NCBI RefSeq assembly: GCF_046098205.1
Contig: NZ_JBJURJ010000028.1
Span: forward strand, 1 to 64,000
Reading direction: 5' to 3'
Source of the DNA: Paenibacillus_AR mesotrionivorans
GTDB taxonomy: Bacteria > Bacillota > Bacilli > Paenibacillales > NBRC-103111
Length of the DNA stretch: 64,000 nucleotides
How positions within the stretch are numbered: the first letter of the stretch is position 1; every line of letters begins with the position of its first letter. Under the pieces are notes generated by a model, which was given only the letters and a program-made list of their open reading frames with translations, was not told the DNA's origin and did not search any database. The position numbers and the translations under genes were made by a program. Positions 1 through 8,049 of this stretch are shown here, one piece after another.

Positions 1-257
1 AAAAAAAGGAAAATGCCGCCATGTTTAGTTGCCTATTCTCTTTTTTGATGAAGAGCAGAGAAGAACATGTAAATATTTTCAACAAAAGCATGTTTATCCC
101 TATCTCTAGGCATCCACCTAGCCATGTTAAGTTTAGTGCATCGCCAGTGCTCTGGCCGCCGTTAGAATCCGAAACCACTGCTGGAGCCATAAAGCACCCT
201 AACCCGGTTCTACCCCCTTGAAGCCATACGAGAGCCCTAAGCCGGTTTGAGCGCATA
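1..257. other. No gene recognised at the left edge
   Basis: No convincing gene is seen here. A 66-codon plus-strand reading frame (21-221) exists but has no ribosome binding site of note, no recognisable domain and a composition that looks like intergenic DNA. The segment probably is the spacer between the minus-strand MetE-like gene and whatever lies to the left. Confidence 0.5.
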
Positions 258-300
258 AAAAAACCGCCGGTGCAGGGATGCCATACATCCCCGTCCAGCG
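258..300 (-). terminator. Rho-independent terminator of the MetE-like gene
   Basis: On the minus strand a stem CCGCTGG / CCGGCGG (one G-T pair) encloses an inner GGGATG / CATCCC hairpin and is followed by seven T residues. It starts eight bases after the stop codon of the gene at 309-1451. Confidence 0.8.
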
Positions 301-308
301 GCTTTATC

Positions 309-1451
309 CTATTCGCCCCACACCTCGTCGGCGATTTCCTTAATCAGCTTGAGCTTGTTCCACTGCTCCTCCTCTGTGAGGATATTCCCCTCCTCCGTGG
401 AGGCAAAGCCGCATTGGGGGCTCAGGCACAGATGATCGGCCGGCACATAACGGGCCGCCTCTCTGATCCGCGCCTTAATCTGCTCCTTATCCTCCAGCTC
501 GCCCGTTTTGGACGAAACCAGCCCCAGCACCACCAGCTTGTTGTCCGGCACCTGCTTGAGCGGCTGGAAGTCCCCGGAGCGCTCCGTATCATACTCCAGA
601 TAGTAGGCGGACACATTCTCACCGCCGAACAGGGCCGGCGCCACATTGTCGTAGCCGCCGGAGGCTGCCCAGGTGGAGTGGTAATTGCCCCGGCAGATAT
701 GGGTGGTCACCGTCAGATCCTCCGGCAGCTCCGCAATCGCATCATTGTTCAGGCGCAGATACAGCTCCTGCAGCTGCTGGATATCATAACCCTGCCCCGC
801 CATGGTGGACCAAAATCCCTCGTCGCACAGCATCCCCCACGTGCAGTCATCCAGCTGGATGTTCCGGCAGCCCAGATCATAAAAGGCCAGGATCACTTGG
901 CGGTAGGCGTCGGCAATATCCCGGTACAGCTCCTCCCGATCGGGGTAGATGGCCTTGACGCTGTTTTCATTCACCCCGCGCACCAGCTCGGCGAAAAACT
1001 GGGCGGGTGCGGGAATGGTTTGCCGTGCGGCTGTTTCCTCCCCCGCCTCCTGCTTCAGGAAGCGGTAATGTTCCAGGAACGGATGCCCGGTAAAGCGGAT
1101 TTTGCCGGACAGTCTGGCCGAATCCGCTCTGGTTTCCACGCCGTGGAACATGTAACCCTGGTCCATCATCACATGCTCCACACCATCGAAGCCCCAGAAG
1201 AAATCCAGATGCCAGTAGCTGCGGCGGAATTCCCCGTCCGTCACGGCCTTCAGGCCCAGCTCCTTCTGCTTCTCCACCAGCTTGCGGATTTCATTGTCCT
1301 CCGCCTGCGTCAATGCCTCCCGGGTAATGGCTCCGACGGCGAACTGCTCCCGTGCTTCCTTCAGCGCTGCCGGACGCAGGAAGCTGCCGACTACATCATA
1401 GCGGTAAGGGGCGGTTCCCCTTAAGGTGGTATGTCCGAATAAGGCTGTCAT
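309..1451 (-). CDS. Cobalamin-independent methionine synthase C-terminal-like protein (MetE/YxjG family)
   Basis: A 380-residue protein of the short MetE-like family, such as Bacillus YxjG/YxjH, which carries only the catalytic (C-terminal) TIM barrel of MetE. Visible signatures are an early DVVGSFLRP segment, DGEFRR, LDDCTWG and THICRGN (candidate zinc/homocysteine site), and LSPQCGFAS near the C-terminus, with the expected Cys and His zinc ligands. The likely role is methyl transfer to homocysteine or a related thiol; the methyl donor of short forms is not settled. The reading frame extends 50 codons further upstream, but I chose the second of two close ATGs (1451) because AAAGGAG lies 8 nt before it. 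tyrS ends about 110 bp upstream and no SAM riboswitch is visible in the gap. Confidence 0.85.
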   Translation of the reverse strand: MTALFGHTTLRGTAPYRYDVVGSFLRPAALKEAREQFAVGAITREALTQAEDNEIRKLVEKQKELGLKAVTDGEFRRSYWHLDFFWGFDGVEHVMMDQGYMFHGVETRADSARLSGKIRFTGHPFLEHYRFLKQEAGEETAARQTIPAPAQFFAELVRGVNENSVKAIYPDREELYRDIADAYRQVILAFYDLGCRNIQLDDCTWGMLCDEGFWSTMAGQGYDIQQLQELYLRLNNDAIAELPEDLTVTTHICRGNYHSTWAASGGYDNVAPALFGGENVSAYYLEYDTERSGDFQPLKQVPDNKLVVLGLVSSKTGELEDKEQIKARIREAARYVPADHLCLSPQCGFASTEEGNILTEEEQWNKLKLIKEIADEVWGE

Positions 1452-1563
1452 AGTCATGTCTCCTTTTGCACCATAAGTTCCTTCAGGAAGGTTTCTCTTA
1501 TTGTGGCATACAGGAGTCTCTATAGCGTAACACTTAAAAATTATGGTCGGGTATAGATTAAAG

Positions 1564-2823
1564 CTATAGCAACCGGATCCGCGCAAAGCTGCGTTTGCCA
1601 ACCTGGATCACATCACCGTCTGCTGGCGCCACTTCCGCCAGAGGCTCCTCCACCCTCACCTCATTCAACCTGACAGCTCCCCCCTGAATGCTTCGGCGGG
1701 CCTCCCCATTGGAGGGTGTAAGCCCCAGAGATACCAGCAGCTTGGTTACCCGGATGGCTCCATTCTCGCCCAGCTCACTGCGGTTCAGCACCGCCTCCGG
1801 AATCTCCGCAGGCAATCTCCTCTCCCGGAAAACCGTCACAAAATGCCGCTCTGCCGCTTCAGCCTGCTTTTCCCCGTGGTAAAGGCGTACCAGCGTATGG
1901 GCGAGAGCCATCTTGGCATCCCTGGGGTGAATCCGCCCCTCCTGCAGACCGGCAGCCAGGACTTCCAGCTCCTCCGGTGTGCGGTCCGTGGCCAATTGGT
2001 AAAACTTCAGCATCAGCTCATCGGGAATGGACATGGCCTTGCCGTAGATCTCGTTAGGCGCCTCATCGATCCCGATGTAGTTGCCTAGGCTTTTGCTCAT
2101 TTTGTTAACGCCGTCCAATCCCTCCAGAAGCGGCATGGTCATCGCCACCTGGGACGACAGCCCGTATTCCTTCTGCAGCGTTCTGCCCATCAGCAGGTTG
2201 AAGGTCTGGTCCGTTCCACCCAGCTCCACGTCCGTCTGCAGCGCAACGGAATCATATCCCTGCATCAGCGGATAAAAGAATTCATGGATATGGATAGCCT
2301 GGCCGCCGGTGTAGCGCTTCTGGAAGTCGTCCCGCTCCAGCATCCGGGCCACTGTGGTTTTGGCCGCCAGTCCTACCACATCGGCGAAGGTTAGCGGAGC
2401 AAGCCACTTGGAGTTGAAGTGCACCTCCGTCAGCACCGGGTCGAGAATCTTGTAGATCTGCTTGCGGTAGGTTTCCGCATTGCGGCCCACATCCTCCTCA
2501 GTCAACTGCTTGCGGGTTTCCGATTTGCCTGTGGGATCCCCGATCCGGCCGGTAAAATCTCCGATAATCAGCTGCACCCGGTGCCCGCATTCCTGGAACT
2601 GGCGGAGCTTGTGGAGCACCACCGTATGGCCCACATGAATATCCGGCGCCGAAGGGTCCATGCCCAGCTTCACGTTTAGGGGCCTGCCTTCCGCTATGGC
2701 GTCGGCGATTTTCTGCTTCAACGCCTCCTCCGGTACCACTTGGGCGGCGCCGCTCCGGAGAATGGAATATTGGCGCTCCACCTCCTGCTGCTGCTCTTTG
2801 GTCAACTTATTCCACTCCACCAT
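1564..2823 (-). CDS. tyrS: Tyrosyl-tRNA synthetase
   Basis: Class I tyrosyl-tRNA synthetase, 419 residues, charging tRNA-Tyr in the cytoplasm. The HIGH-type signature is HVGH at residues 63-66, KMSKS is at 241-245, and the C-terminal ~65 residues form an S4 RNA-binding domain. The text around the first signature (KLGMDPSAPD, GDFTGRIGDPTGK) resembles the second bacterial TyrS subfamily rather than the classic Geobacillus enzyme; this is from memory of the families. The gene is preceded by a T-box leader with a tyrosine specifier, so its expression should respond to uncharged tRNA-Tyr. The start ATG lies a few bases after a GGGGGAG ribosome binding site. Confidence 0.96.
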   Translation of the reverse strand: MVEWNKLTKEQQQEVERQYSILRSGAAQVVPEEALKQKIADAIAEGRPLNVKLGMDPSAPDIHVGHTVVLHKLRQFQECGHRVQLIIGDFTGRIGDPTGKSETRKQLTEEDVGRNAETYRKQIYKILDPVLTEVHFNSKWLAPLTFADVVGLAAKTTVARMLERDDFQKRYTGGQAIHIHEFFYPLMQGYDSVALQTDVELGGTDQTFNLLMGRTLQKEYGLSSQVAMTMPLLEGLDGVNKMSKSLGNYIGIDEAPNEIYGKAMSIPDELMLKFYQLATDRTPEELEVLAAGLQEGRIHPRDAKMALAHTLVRLYHGEKQAEAAERHFVTVFRERRLPAEIPEAVLNRSELGENGAIRVTKLLVSLGLTPSNGEARRSIQGGAVRLNEVRVEEPLAEVAPADGDVIQVGKRSFARIRLL

Positions 2824-2861
2824 TGCTGCTCCCCCTTTTCATTGGTTCTTTTGAAAAAAAT

Positions 2862-2904
2862 AAAAAAACCTTCCCATCCCCAAACAAAGGGACGAGAAGG
2901 TTAA
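2862..2904 (-). terminator. T-box terminator hairpin before tyrS
   Basis: On the minus strand AACCTTCTCGTCCC pairs with GGGGATGGGAAGGTT across a short T-rich loop and runs into TTTTTTT. The 5' arm would alternatively pair with the T-box region to form the antiterminator. Confidence 0.88.
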
Positions 2905-3178
2905 CCCGCGGTACCACCCTGATTAAAGCATCGCAGCCGATGCTTTCACTTGAACCGGATAACGGAGAACCCGTGAGAGAAGCCGCAGACAAGCCTGTTC
3001 GGCCATCGGATAAGGCTGCTCCAAGCTCAGGACCGTGTAATTCAGCATCCGCCATGTACCGGTTCGCACCACCCACCGATTCTCTTCAAGACATCTGCGG
3101 CTGCCTACTGGGGCATGGATTATGCCCTGTCCTTCAACGCTTTTTTGCCATATAGAGACGCATTCCTGCGCCAGCATT
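2862..3178 (-). promoter_or_regulatory. Tyrosine T-box riboswitch leader of tyrS
   Basis: The minus strand carries the conserved T-box AGGGTGGTACCGCGG at 2920-2906, in which the UGGU bulge would pair with a tRNA ending ACCA (discriminator A, as expected for tRNA-Tyr). Upstream, a GAA bulge is followed by a UAC triplet at 3039-3037, read as the tyrosine specifier, and an AGTA element lies at about 3109-3106 on the other side of stem I. A terminator hairpin follows the T-box. The leader therefore should attenuate tyrS unless uncharged tRNA-Tyr binds. Confidence 0.93.
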
Positions 3179-3184
3179 TCACCT

Positions 3185-3214
3185 TTTATACCATACTCAG
3201 CTTGGAAAAGTCAA
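3185..3214 (-). promoter_or_regulatory. Predicted promoter of the tyrS leader
   Basis: TTGACT (3214-3209) and TATAAA (3190-3185) are separated by 18 bp on the minus strand, placing transcription start at about 3178, right at the 5' end of the T-box leader. Its -35 box sits inside the plus-strand pbp promoter. Confidence 0.7.
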
Positions 3215-3230
3215 TCAGGCCCGGTATAAT
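3202..3230 (+). promoter_or_regulatory. Predicted promoter of the class A PBP gene
   Basis: TTGGAA (3202-3207) and a perfect TATAAT (3225-3230) are spaced by 17 bp on the plus strand. The element overlaps the divergent tyrS promoter so closely that two polymerases could hardly occupy both at once. Confidence 0.7.
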
Positions 3231-3314
3231 GGATACAGTCCGAAGAAACCCGAATTTCATACATACCGCCGTCAGGCTATCCTTTATAGGGTCGGACGTA
3301 CAGGAGGAAATTGA

Positions 3315-6300
3315 ATGACCCAAACCAACACATCCATCTGGAAGCGCATCGGCGCATTTTTCCGGAAACGGGCGGTCCGCCGAACCGGGCTGATCCTGTT
3401 TATGACGGTAAAATGGATGATTATCGGCATCATTATCGCTGGTTTTGCCGCAGGCGGAGCCGCCTTCGGCTATCTGGCCTCCGTATTGAAGGACGAGCCA
3501 ATCCGCAACGAGGCGTTTATGCGGGAGCAGATTGAGCAGAACATGCTGACCGGTTTTGTCTATTTCAATGACGACACCCCCATCGGCCAGCTGCGGACCG
3601 AAGAGGACCGGCGCATGGCCACCAAGGCGGATATTCCGCCGCAAATTATCGACGCCACACTGGCCATTGAGGACAACTCCTTCAATGAGCATATCGGGGT
3701 GGATGTGAACGGACTCATCCGGGCGGTGAAGCAGAAGCTGCTGAACGAGGATGTCCAGACCGGCGGGAGCACCATTACCCAGCAGGTGGCCAGACGGGTA
3801 TTCCTTACCCTGGACCGGGAGATGACCCGGAAGTTCAAGGAAATTTTCCTGGCTGTGCGGATGGAGCGGATTCTGACCAAGGACGAGATCCTGCTGGCTT
3901 ATCTGAACAAAATCCCTTACGGCAACGGGTCCAACGGTTACACCGTGTACGGCATCAAGGCCGCTGCCAAGGGACTGTTCGACAAGGATGATCTGAATGA
4001 GCTGAACATTGCCCAAAGCGCCTATTTGGCCGGGCTGCCGCAGCTTCCCAGCGATTATTCCGCCTTCTCCGGCAAGGGCGAGTTCGATTCTGCCGCCTTC
4101 AACCGGGCTGTGAAGCGCCAGCAGCTGGTGCTGCGCCGGATGCTGGAGGAAAGCAAGATCACGCAGCAGCAGTACGATGAGGCCCTGGCCTTTGATCTGA
4201 AGGGCTCACTTGCCAAAACCACCCAAAAGGCCTACAACACCTACCCCTACCTGATGATGGAGGTGGAGCGCAAGGCCGCGGAAGCCATGGTCAAGGCCCA
4301 ATACCCGGATCTGAAGCTGGATACGGACAGCAAAAAAACCGCCTTTAACGAGGCCCAGAAGGATGCGCTGAATCAGCTTTTGCGTGGCGGCTATCATATT
4401 CATACCACCATCGACAAGACCATCTATGATTCCATGCAGTCCATCGCGCAGAATCCGAAGAACTTCACCCCGAACCTGAAGAATGTGGAGAAGGAAAAGG
4501 ATGGGCTGGAGCAGATCGGCGCAGTGATGATCGATAACAAAAGCGGCGCGATTCTCGGCATGATGGAGGGCCGCGACTTCTATACGGAGCAGCTGAACCA
4601 TGCCACCCAGGCCTACCGTCAGCCCGGCTCCACCATGAAGCCCATTGCGGCGTACATCCCCGCCATGGAGAAGGGCGCCATCCAGCCGGCCACCGTCATC
4701 GATGATGCGCCGATAATTCTGCCGGACGGACAGAAGGGTGTCCATATCCCGATGAACTGGAACAACAAGTTCCAAGGTCTGGTAACTGCACGGGAGGCGC
4801 TGAACCAATCCTATAATATCCCTGCCTTGAAGCTCTTCCTGTACCAGGTAGGCATTAAGGAAGCATGGGATTATGCCGCCAAGATGGGGATTACCTCCAT
4901 CACCAAGGAGGATGCCGTTGCCCAAACCGGGGTTATCGGCGGCCTCTACAAGGGTGTGAACGTGGAGGAAATGACCAACGCTTATACCACCATCCCCAAC
5001 CAAGGGGTGTTCTACGATGCCTATCTGATCGACCGGATCGTGGACAGCAACGGCAAGGTTGTGTACCAGCATGACCGCAAGCCGTCCCGGGTGTACTCCG
5101 AGCAGACCGCCTACCTGATGACCGATATGCTGCGCACCGTTATTACCAACGGCACCGCTCCGGAAATCAAGAATAACTTCAAGCATTACAAGAACATGGC
5201 GGTCTCCGGCAAAACAGGCTCTACCCAGGATGACGCTGACGCCTGGTTTGTAGGTTTTACCCCCGACATTACCCTGGGGGTATGGGCGGGGTATGACCAG
5301 CCCGTCAACAAGCTGATTAAGGGAAGTGGCACTAAACGGGCCCTGAATGTGTGGGCGCAGGTGATGAACGAGGCGGTGGAGAAACGCGCCGAGCTGTTCC
5401 CTACCAAAGCCTTCACCAAACCCGAGGATATTGTGCAGATGACCGTATCCAGCGTGTCCGGCAAGCTCCCCAATGAGCTTACCTCCGCCGCGGGCAAATC
5501 CGTTACCGATTTGTTCAACAAGAAGTATGTGCCTACCCAGGAAGATGATGTGATGGTCAAAATGAAGTACATTACCTTCAATGGGGTGAACTATGTTCCC
5601 CAGCCGGGTACGCCGGATGATTTCCTGAGTGAGCAGGTGGTGATCCGCCGGGAGAAATCCATAAGCAAGATTCTTAGCGAGATTAAAGAAGCCATGGATA
5701 AACTTCCAGAGAAAAGCCGAAAGCCCCTGGATCAGTTTGTGCCGTTGGATGCCAACAGTGACGCCCCTTCCGAGACGGACCCGCGGACGGACGACGGCAT
5801 TATTCCGCCGCAGCCAGGCAGCATTGTGGTCACCCGCAACGGGGATGTGAACCGCATCTCCTTTATGCCGGTCACCGCCCCGGATATTGTGGGTTACCGG
5901 CTGTACCGGACCACAGACGGGCTTACCTTCGTGCGGGCCGGCACTCCCCAGGTGCTGATGGTGAACCCGGCTGAGCCGATCTTCACGGATACCGCTCCGG
6001 GCGGTGCAGCCTACGGCTACTACGTCAGCGCGGTAGATGTGGCGGGACGGGAGAGCGTAGCCTCCAAGCCGGTATTCGCCGACGGCCAGAATCACAGCCA
6101 GGCCAACCAGAACGGCCCCGGCGGTCTGCTGCCCTCAGGCAGCCCCGGAGGCAGCAGCTCTCCCGGCAAAGCACCTACGCCAGGGGGCAGCAGCACGGCA
6201 GGCAAACCTACGCCGACCCCGGCTGCTCCCAAGAACGAACCTGCAGAGCCGGAGGGCTTAAAGGCCAAAAGCAAGGGTGTTTCCCTCCAGCTGACCTGGA

Positions 6301-6506
6301 CGGCCAATCCCAAGGCGGATGCTGTGAGTGAGTACAATGTGTATTACAGCGATACCGAGAATGGCGCCTACAAAATAATCGGCACCTCCAAGGGCACGGA
6401 ATTCATCTACTTCGCCGCCACCGATGACGGTTATTACAAGATATCCGCCGTCAACGAGCTGGGCGAGTCGCCCCTGACCGGCGCCGTGCATTATACCAAA
6501 CCGTAA
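3315..6506 (+). CDS. Class A penicillin-binding protein (transglycosylase/transpeptidase) with C-terminal FN3 domains
   Basis: A 1063-residue bifunctional peptidoglycan synthase of the PBP1A type. A short cytoplasmic tail is followed by a membrane anchor at about residues 25-50. The GT51 glycosyltransferase domain shows EDNSF (E119 the likely catalytic Glu) and GGSTITQQ at 150-157. The transpeptidase domain shows S439-T-M-K442, S499-Y-N501 and K633-T-G635. After it come a fibronectin III-like domain (~835-915), a Gly/Pro/Ser-rich linker (~920-975) and a second FN3-like domain to the end. FN3 tails are known on some Firmicute class A PBPs and probably contact the wall. The start is set by GGAGG seven bases before the ATG. 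A strong terminator follows, so the gene is monocistronic. Confidence 0.95.
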   Translation: MTQTNTSIWKRIGAFFRKRAVRRTGLILFMTVKWMIIGIIIAGFAAGGAAFGYLASVLKDEPIRNEAFMREQIEQNMLTGFVYFNDDTPIGQLRTEEDRRMATKADIPPQIIDATLAIEDNSFNEHIGVDVNGLIRAVKQKLLNEDVQTGGSTITQQVARRVFLTLDREMTRKFKEIFLAVRMERILTKDEILLAYLNKIPYGNGSNGYTVYGIKAAAKGLFDKDDLNELNIAQSAYLAGLPQLPSDYSAFSGKGEFDSAAFNRAVKRQQLVLRRMLEESKITQQQYDEALAFDLKGSLAKTTQKAYNTYPYLMMEVERKAAEAMVKAQYPDLKLDTDSKKTAFNEAQKDALNQLLRGGYHIHTTIDKTIYDSMQSIAQNPKNFTPNLKNVEKEKDGLEQIGAVMIDNKSGAILGMMEGRDFYTEQLNHATQAYRQPGSTMKPIAAYIPAMEKGAIQPATVIDDAPIILPDGQKGVHIPMNWNNKFQGLVTAREALNQSYNIPALKLFLYQVGIKEAWDYAAKMGITSITKEDAVAQTGVIGGLYKGVNVEEMTNAYTTIPNQGVFYDAYLIDRIVDSNGKVVYQHDRKPSRVYSEQTAYLMTDMLRTVITNGTAPEIKNNFKHYKNMAVSGKTGSTQDDADAWFVGFTPDITLGVWAGYDQPVNKLIKGSGTKRALNVWAQVMNEAVEKRAELFPTKAFTKPEDIVQMTVSSVSGKLPNELTSAAGKSVTDLFNKKYVPTQEDDVMVKMKYITFNGVNYVPQPGTPDDFLSEQVVIRREKSISKILSEIKEAMDKLPEKSRKPLDQFVPLDANSDAPSETDPRTDDGIIPPQPGSIVVTRNGDVNRISFMPVTAPDIVGYRLYRTTDGLTFVRAGTPQVLMVNPAEPIFTDTAPGGAAYGYYVSAVDVAGRESVASKPVFADGQNHSQANQNGPGGLLPSGSPGGSSSPGKAPTPGGSSTAGKPTPTPAAPKNEPAEPEGLKAKSKGVSLQLTWTANPKADAVSEYNVYYSDTENGAYKIIGTSKGTEFIYFAATDDGYYKISAVNELGESPLTGAVHYTKP

Positions 6507-6565
6507 CAGTTGGCTGCCCTCTGGCCCTTGATCCCTCCGGGCGGGGCCTCCCCCAACCGCTTATA

Positions 6566-6605
6566 AAAAGCCTGAATTCGGGAGCACCGAATTCAGGCTT
6601 TTTTG
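6566..6605 (+). terminator. Rho-independent terminator of the PBP gene
   Basis: A 16-bp perfect stem beginning AAAAAGCCTGAATTCG and closing CGAATTCAGGCTTTTT, with a 7-nt loop and a T run. The A tract on the other side makes it usable from both strands. Confidence 0.9.
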
Positions 6606-6686
6606 TTGTTTGCGCTATCTGCTGCAGGCCGCGCGGCTCCTCCACAGGATGGCTAGTGCTGCCGCTTCACTCCGCATAAGAGGCGC

Positions 6687-6864
6687 AAATGCAAAAGTGC
6701 AGTTATTTCCTGCACAGTTTCATCCATACGTATCCGTAAATGCAAAAGTGCAGTTATTTGGCTCGCAGGCGGGGAAATACGCTTTTTATAGCTAGAATAA
6801 CTGCACTTTTGCAGGATAACCCGCCGTTTTAGCCCATAGGCGGTGAAATAACTGCACTTTTGCA
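6687..6864. repeat. Four copies of a TGCAAAAGTGCAGTTATT repeat (two direct, two inverted)
   Basis: Copies lie at 6687-6708 and 6738-6759 on the plus strand and, inverted, at 6796-6813 and 6846-6864. The core TGCAAAAGTGCA is itself near-palindromic. The inner pair could fold into one long hairpin. No coding frame runs across them; they look like a dispersed intergenic repeat family of this genome. Confidence 0.85.
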
Positions 6865-6876
6865 GTTGGGGGCAAA

Positions 6877-7173
6877 TTGATGCTACTTGATGCTACTTGA
6901 TGCTACTTGATGCTACTTGATGCTACCTATGCTTCTTGATGCTACCTATGCTTCTTGATGCTACCTATGCTTCTTGATGCTACCTATGCTTCTTGATGCT
7001 ACCTATGCTTCTTGATGCTACCTATGCTTCTTGATGCTACCTATGCTTCTTGATGCTACCTATGCTTCTTATGCTACCTATGCTTCTTGATGCTACCTAT
7101 GCTTCTTGATGCTACTTATACTACTTGATGCTAATTGAGCTACTTGAGGCCACTGGAGGCCACTGGAGGCCAC
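6877..7173. repeat. Nested minisatellite with 10-bp and 19-bp units
   Basis: The array begins with five copies of TTGATGCTAC (6877-6926). From 6917 the unit is TTGATGCTACCTATGCTTC: nine perfect copies and one with a 1-bp deletion (starting 7069). From about 7106 it decays through TTATACTAC, TTGATGCTAA and TTGAGCTAC into TTGAGGCCAC and TGGAGGCCAC. The array lies between the PBP terminator and the end of mtnN and is not inside a gene. Confidence 0.95.
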
Positions 7174-7209
7174 TGGAACCGGACATACGTTGGAGTTGAG
7201 CCTTCCCCC

Positions 7210-7950
7210 CTACAGCCTTCCCAGCAAATGCTCCACCAGCTCGCAGGAGCGCCGGGCCGCCAAGGCTGTAAACTCGGCGAAGCTCACCGGGGCGGAGCCA
7301 TCTGCTTTGTCAGACATGGAGCGGATAATGACGAAGGGAACGCCGTTCATGCCGCAGACCTGGGCTACAGCGGCCCCCTCCATCTCCACGCACATTCCTC
7401 CGAAATCCCGCCTAAGCGCCGCTACCTCCGCCTTGTCGGCAATAAACCGGTCTCCGGACAGAACTCTGCCCGTCCGTACCCGGCCCGGCAGCACCGCTTC
7501 GCCGGACTCTACTGCCAGTCTGACCAGCTCCGGATCAGCGGCAAATACGGAGTGCTCCTGGAAGGGGATCACTCCCCGGGCAAAGCCCAAGGGGCTGGCA
7601 TCCATGTCATGCTGGAGGCAATCCAGGGACACCACCAGATCCCCAACCGCAAGCTCCGGATCCAGGGCTCCGGCCACGCCAGTGAACAGAACAGCCTCCG
7701 CCCCATAAGCGGTCACCAGCAGCTGTACCGTCACCGCCGCGTTTACCTTGCCTACCCCTGATTTACAGACCACCACCTGCCGCCCGGCGAAGCTCCCTTT
7801 CATGAACTCAATCCCCGCCAGCTGGATTACCTCCAGATGCACCAGCTTCGCGGCAAGCAGCCGGACCTCCTCCTCCATAGCTCCGATAATCCCGATAACC
7901 CCGTAAGCGCTCTCTCCCGGATTTCCCAACACCACAGCCGCTCCCTTCAT
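7210..7950 (-). CDS. mtnN: 5'-methylthioadenosine/S-adenosylhomocysteine nucleosidase
   Basis: MTA/SAH nucleosidase of the PNP/UDP phosphorylase family, cleaving adenine from the by-products of SAM-dependent reactions and feeding the methionine salvage and LuxS routes. Visible motifs are GIIGAMEEEV at the N-terminus, SGVGKVNAA, the CVEMEGAAVAQ segment (substrate-binding Glu) and RSMSDKADGS (catalytic Asp). The start is uncertain: an ATG at 7950 gives about 246 residues with ~20 residues before GIIGAMEEE, and nearby GTG codons with AAGGGAG upstream are alternatives. A longer frame from 8028 runs back through the ccpA terminator and is unlikely. It lies downstream of ccpA on the same strand. 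Confidence 0.88.
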   Translation of the reverse strand: MKGAAVVLGNPGESAYGVIGIIGAMEEEVRLLAAKLVHLEVIQLAGIEFMKGSFAGRQVVVCKSGVGKVNAAVTVQLLVTAYGAEAVLFTGVAGALDPELAVGDLVVSLDCLQHDMDASPLGFARGVIPFQEHSVFAADPELVRLAVESGEAVLPGRVRTGRVLSGDRFIADKAEVAALRRDFGGMCVEMEGAAVAQVCGMNGVPFVIIRSMSDKADGSAPVSFAEFTALAARRSCELVEHLLGRL

Positions 7951-7991
7951 CCTTCTCAACTTCCCGTTCCTTCCCCCGAAAACCCTGCACA

Positions 7992-8020
7992 TACAAGAAC
8001 AGCTCCCCGGGAAGGGAGCT
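7992..8020 (-). terminator. Probable terminator of ccpA
   Basis: AGCTCCC and GGGAGCT form a 7-bp stem around a short loop just after the ccpA stop codon, followed on the minus strand by GTTCTTGT. The T tract is weak, so read-through into mtnN is possible. Confidence 0.5.
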
Positions 8021-8049
8021 GCGGTCAAATCCGGGTTATATCCGGCCTA

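Noticed and set aside
270..1424. Long plus-strand frame opposite the MetE-like gene
   Set aside because: It is exactly antisense to a gene with clear family motifs, is rich in Leu/His/Pro as expected for an antisense shadow, and has no ribosome site.
1452..1563. SAM riboswitch before the MetE-like gene
   Set aside because: The gap to tyrS is only about 110 bp and shows no S-box core or terminator/antiterminator pair.
4206..6095. 629-codon minus-strand frame inside the PBP gene
   Set aside because: It lies entirely opposite the transpeptidase domain, whose SxxK, SxN and KTG motifs prove the plus strand. Its length only reflects codon bias of a GC-balanced gene.
6877..7173. CRISPR-like repeats
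   Set aside because: Units are contiguous without unique spacers, and no cas genes are near. It is a minisatellite.
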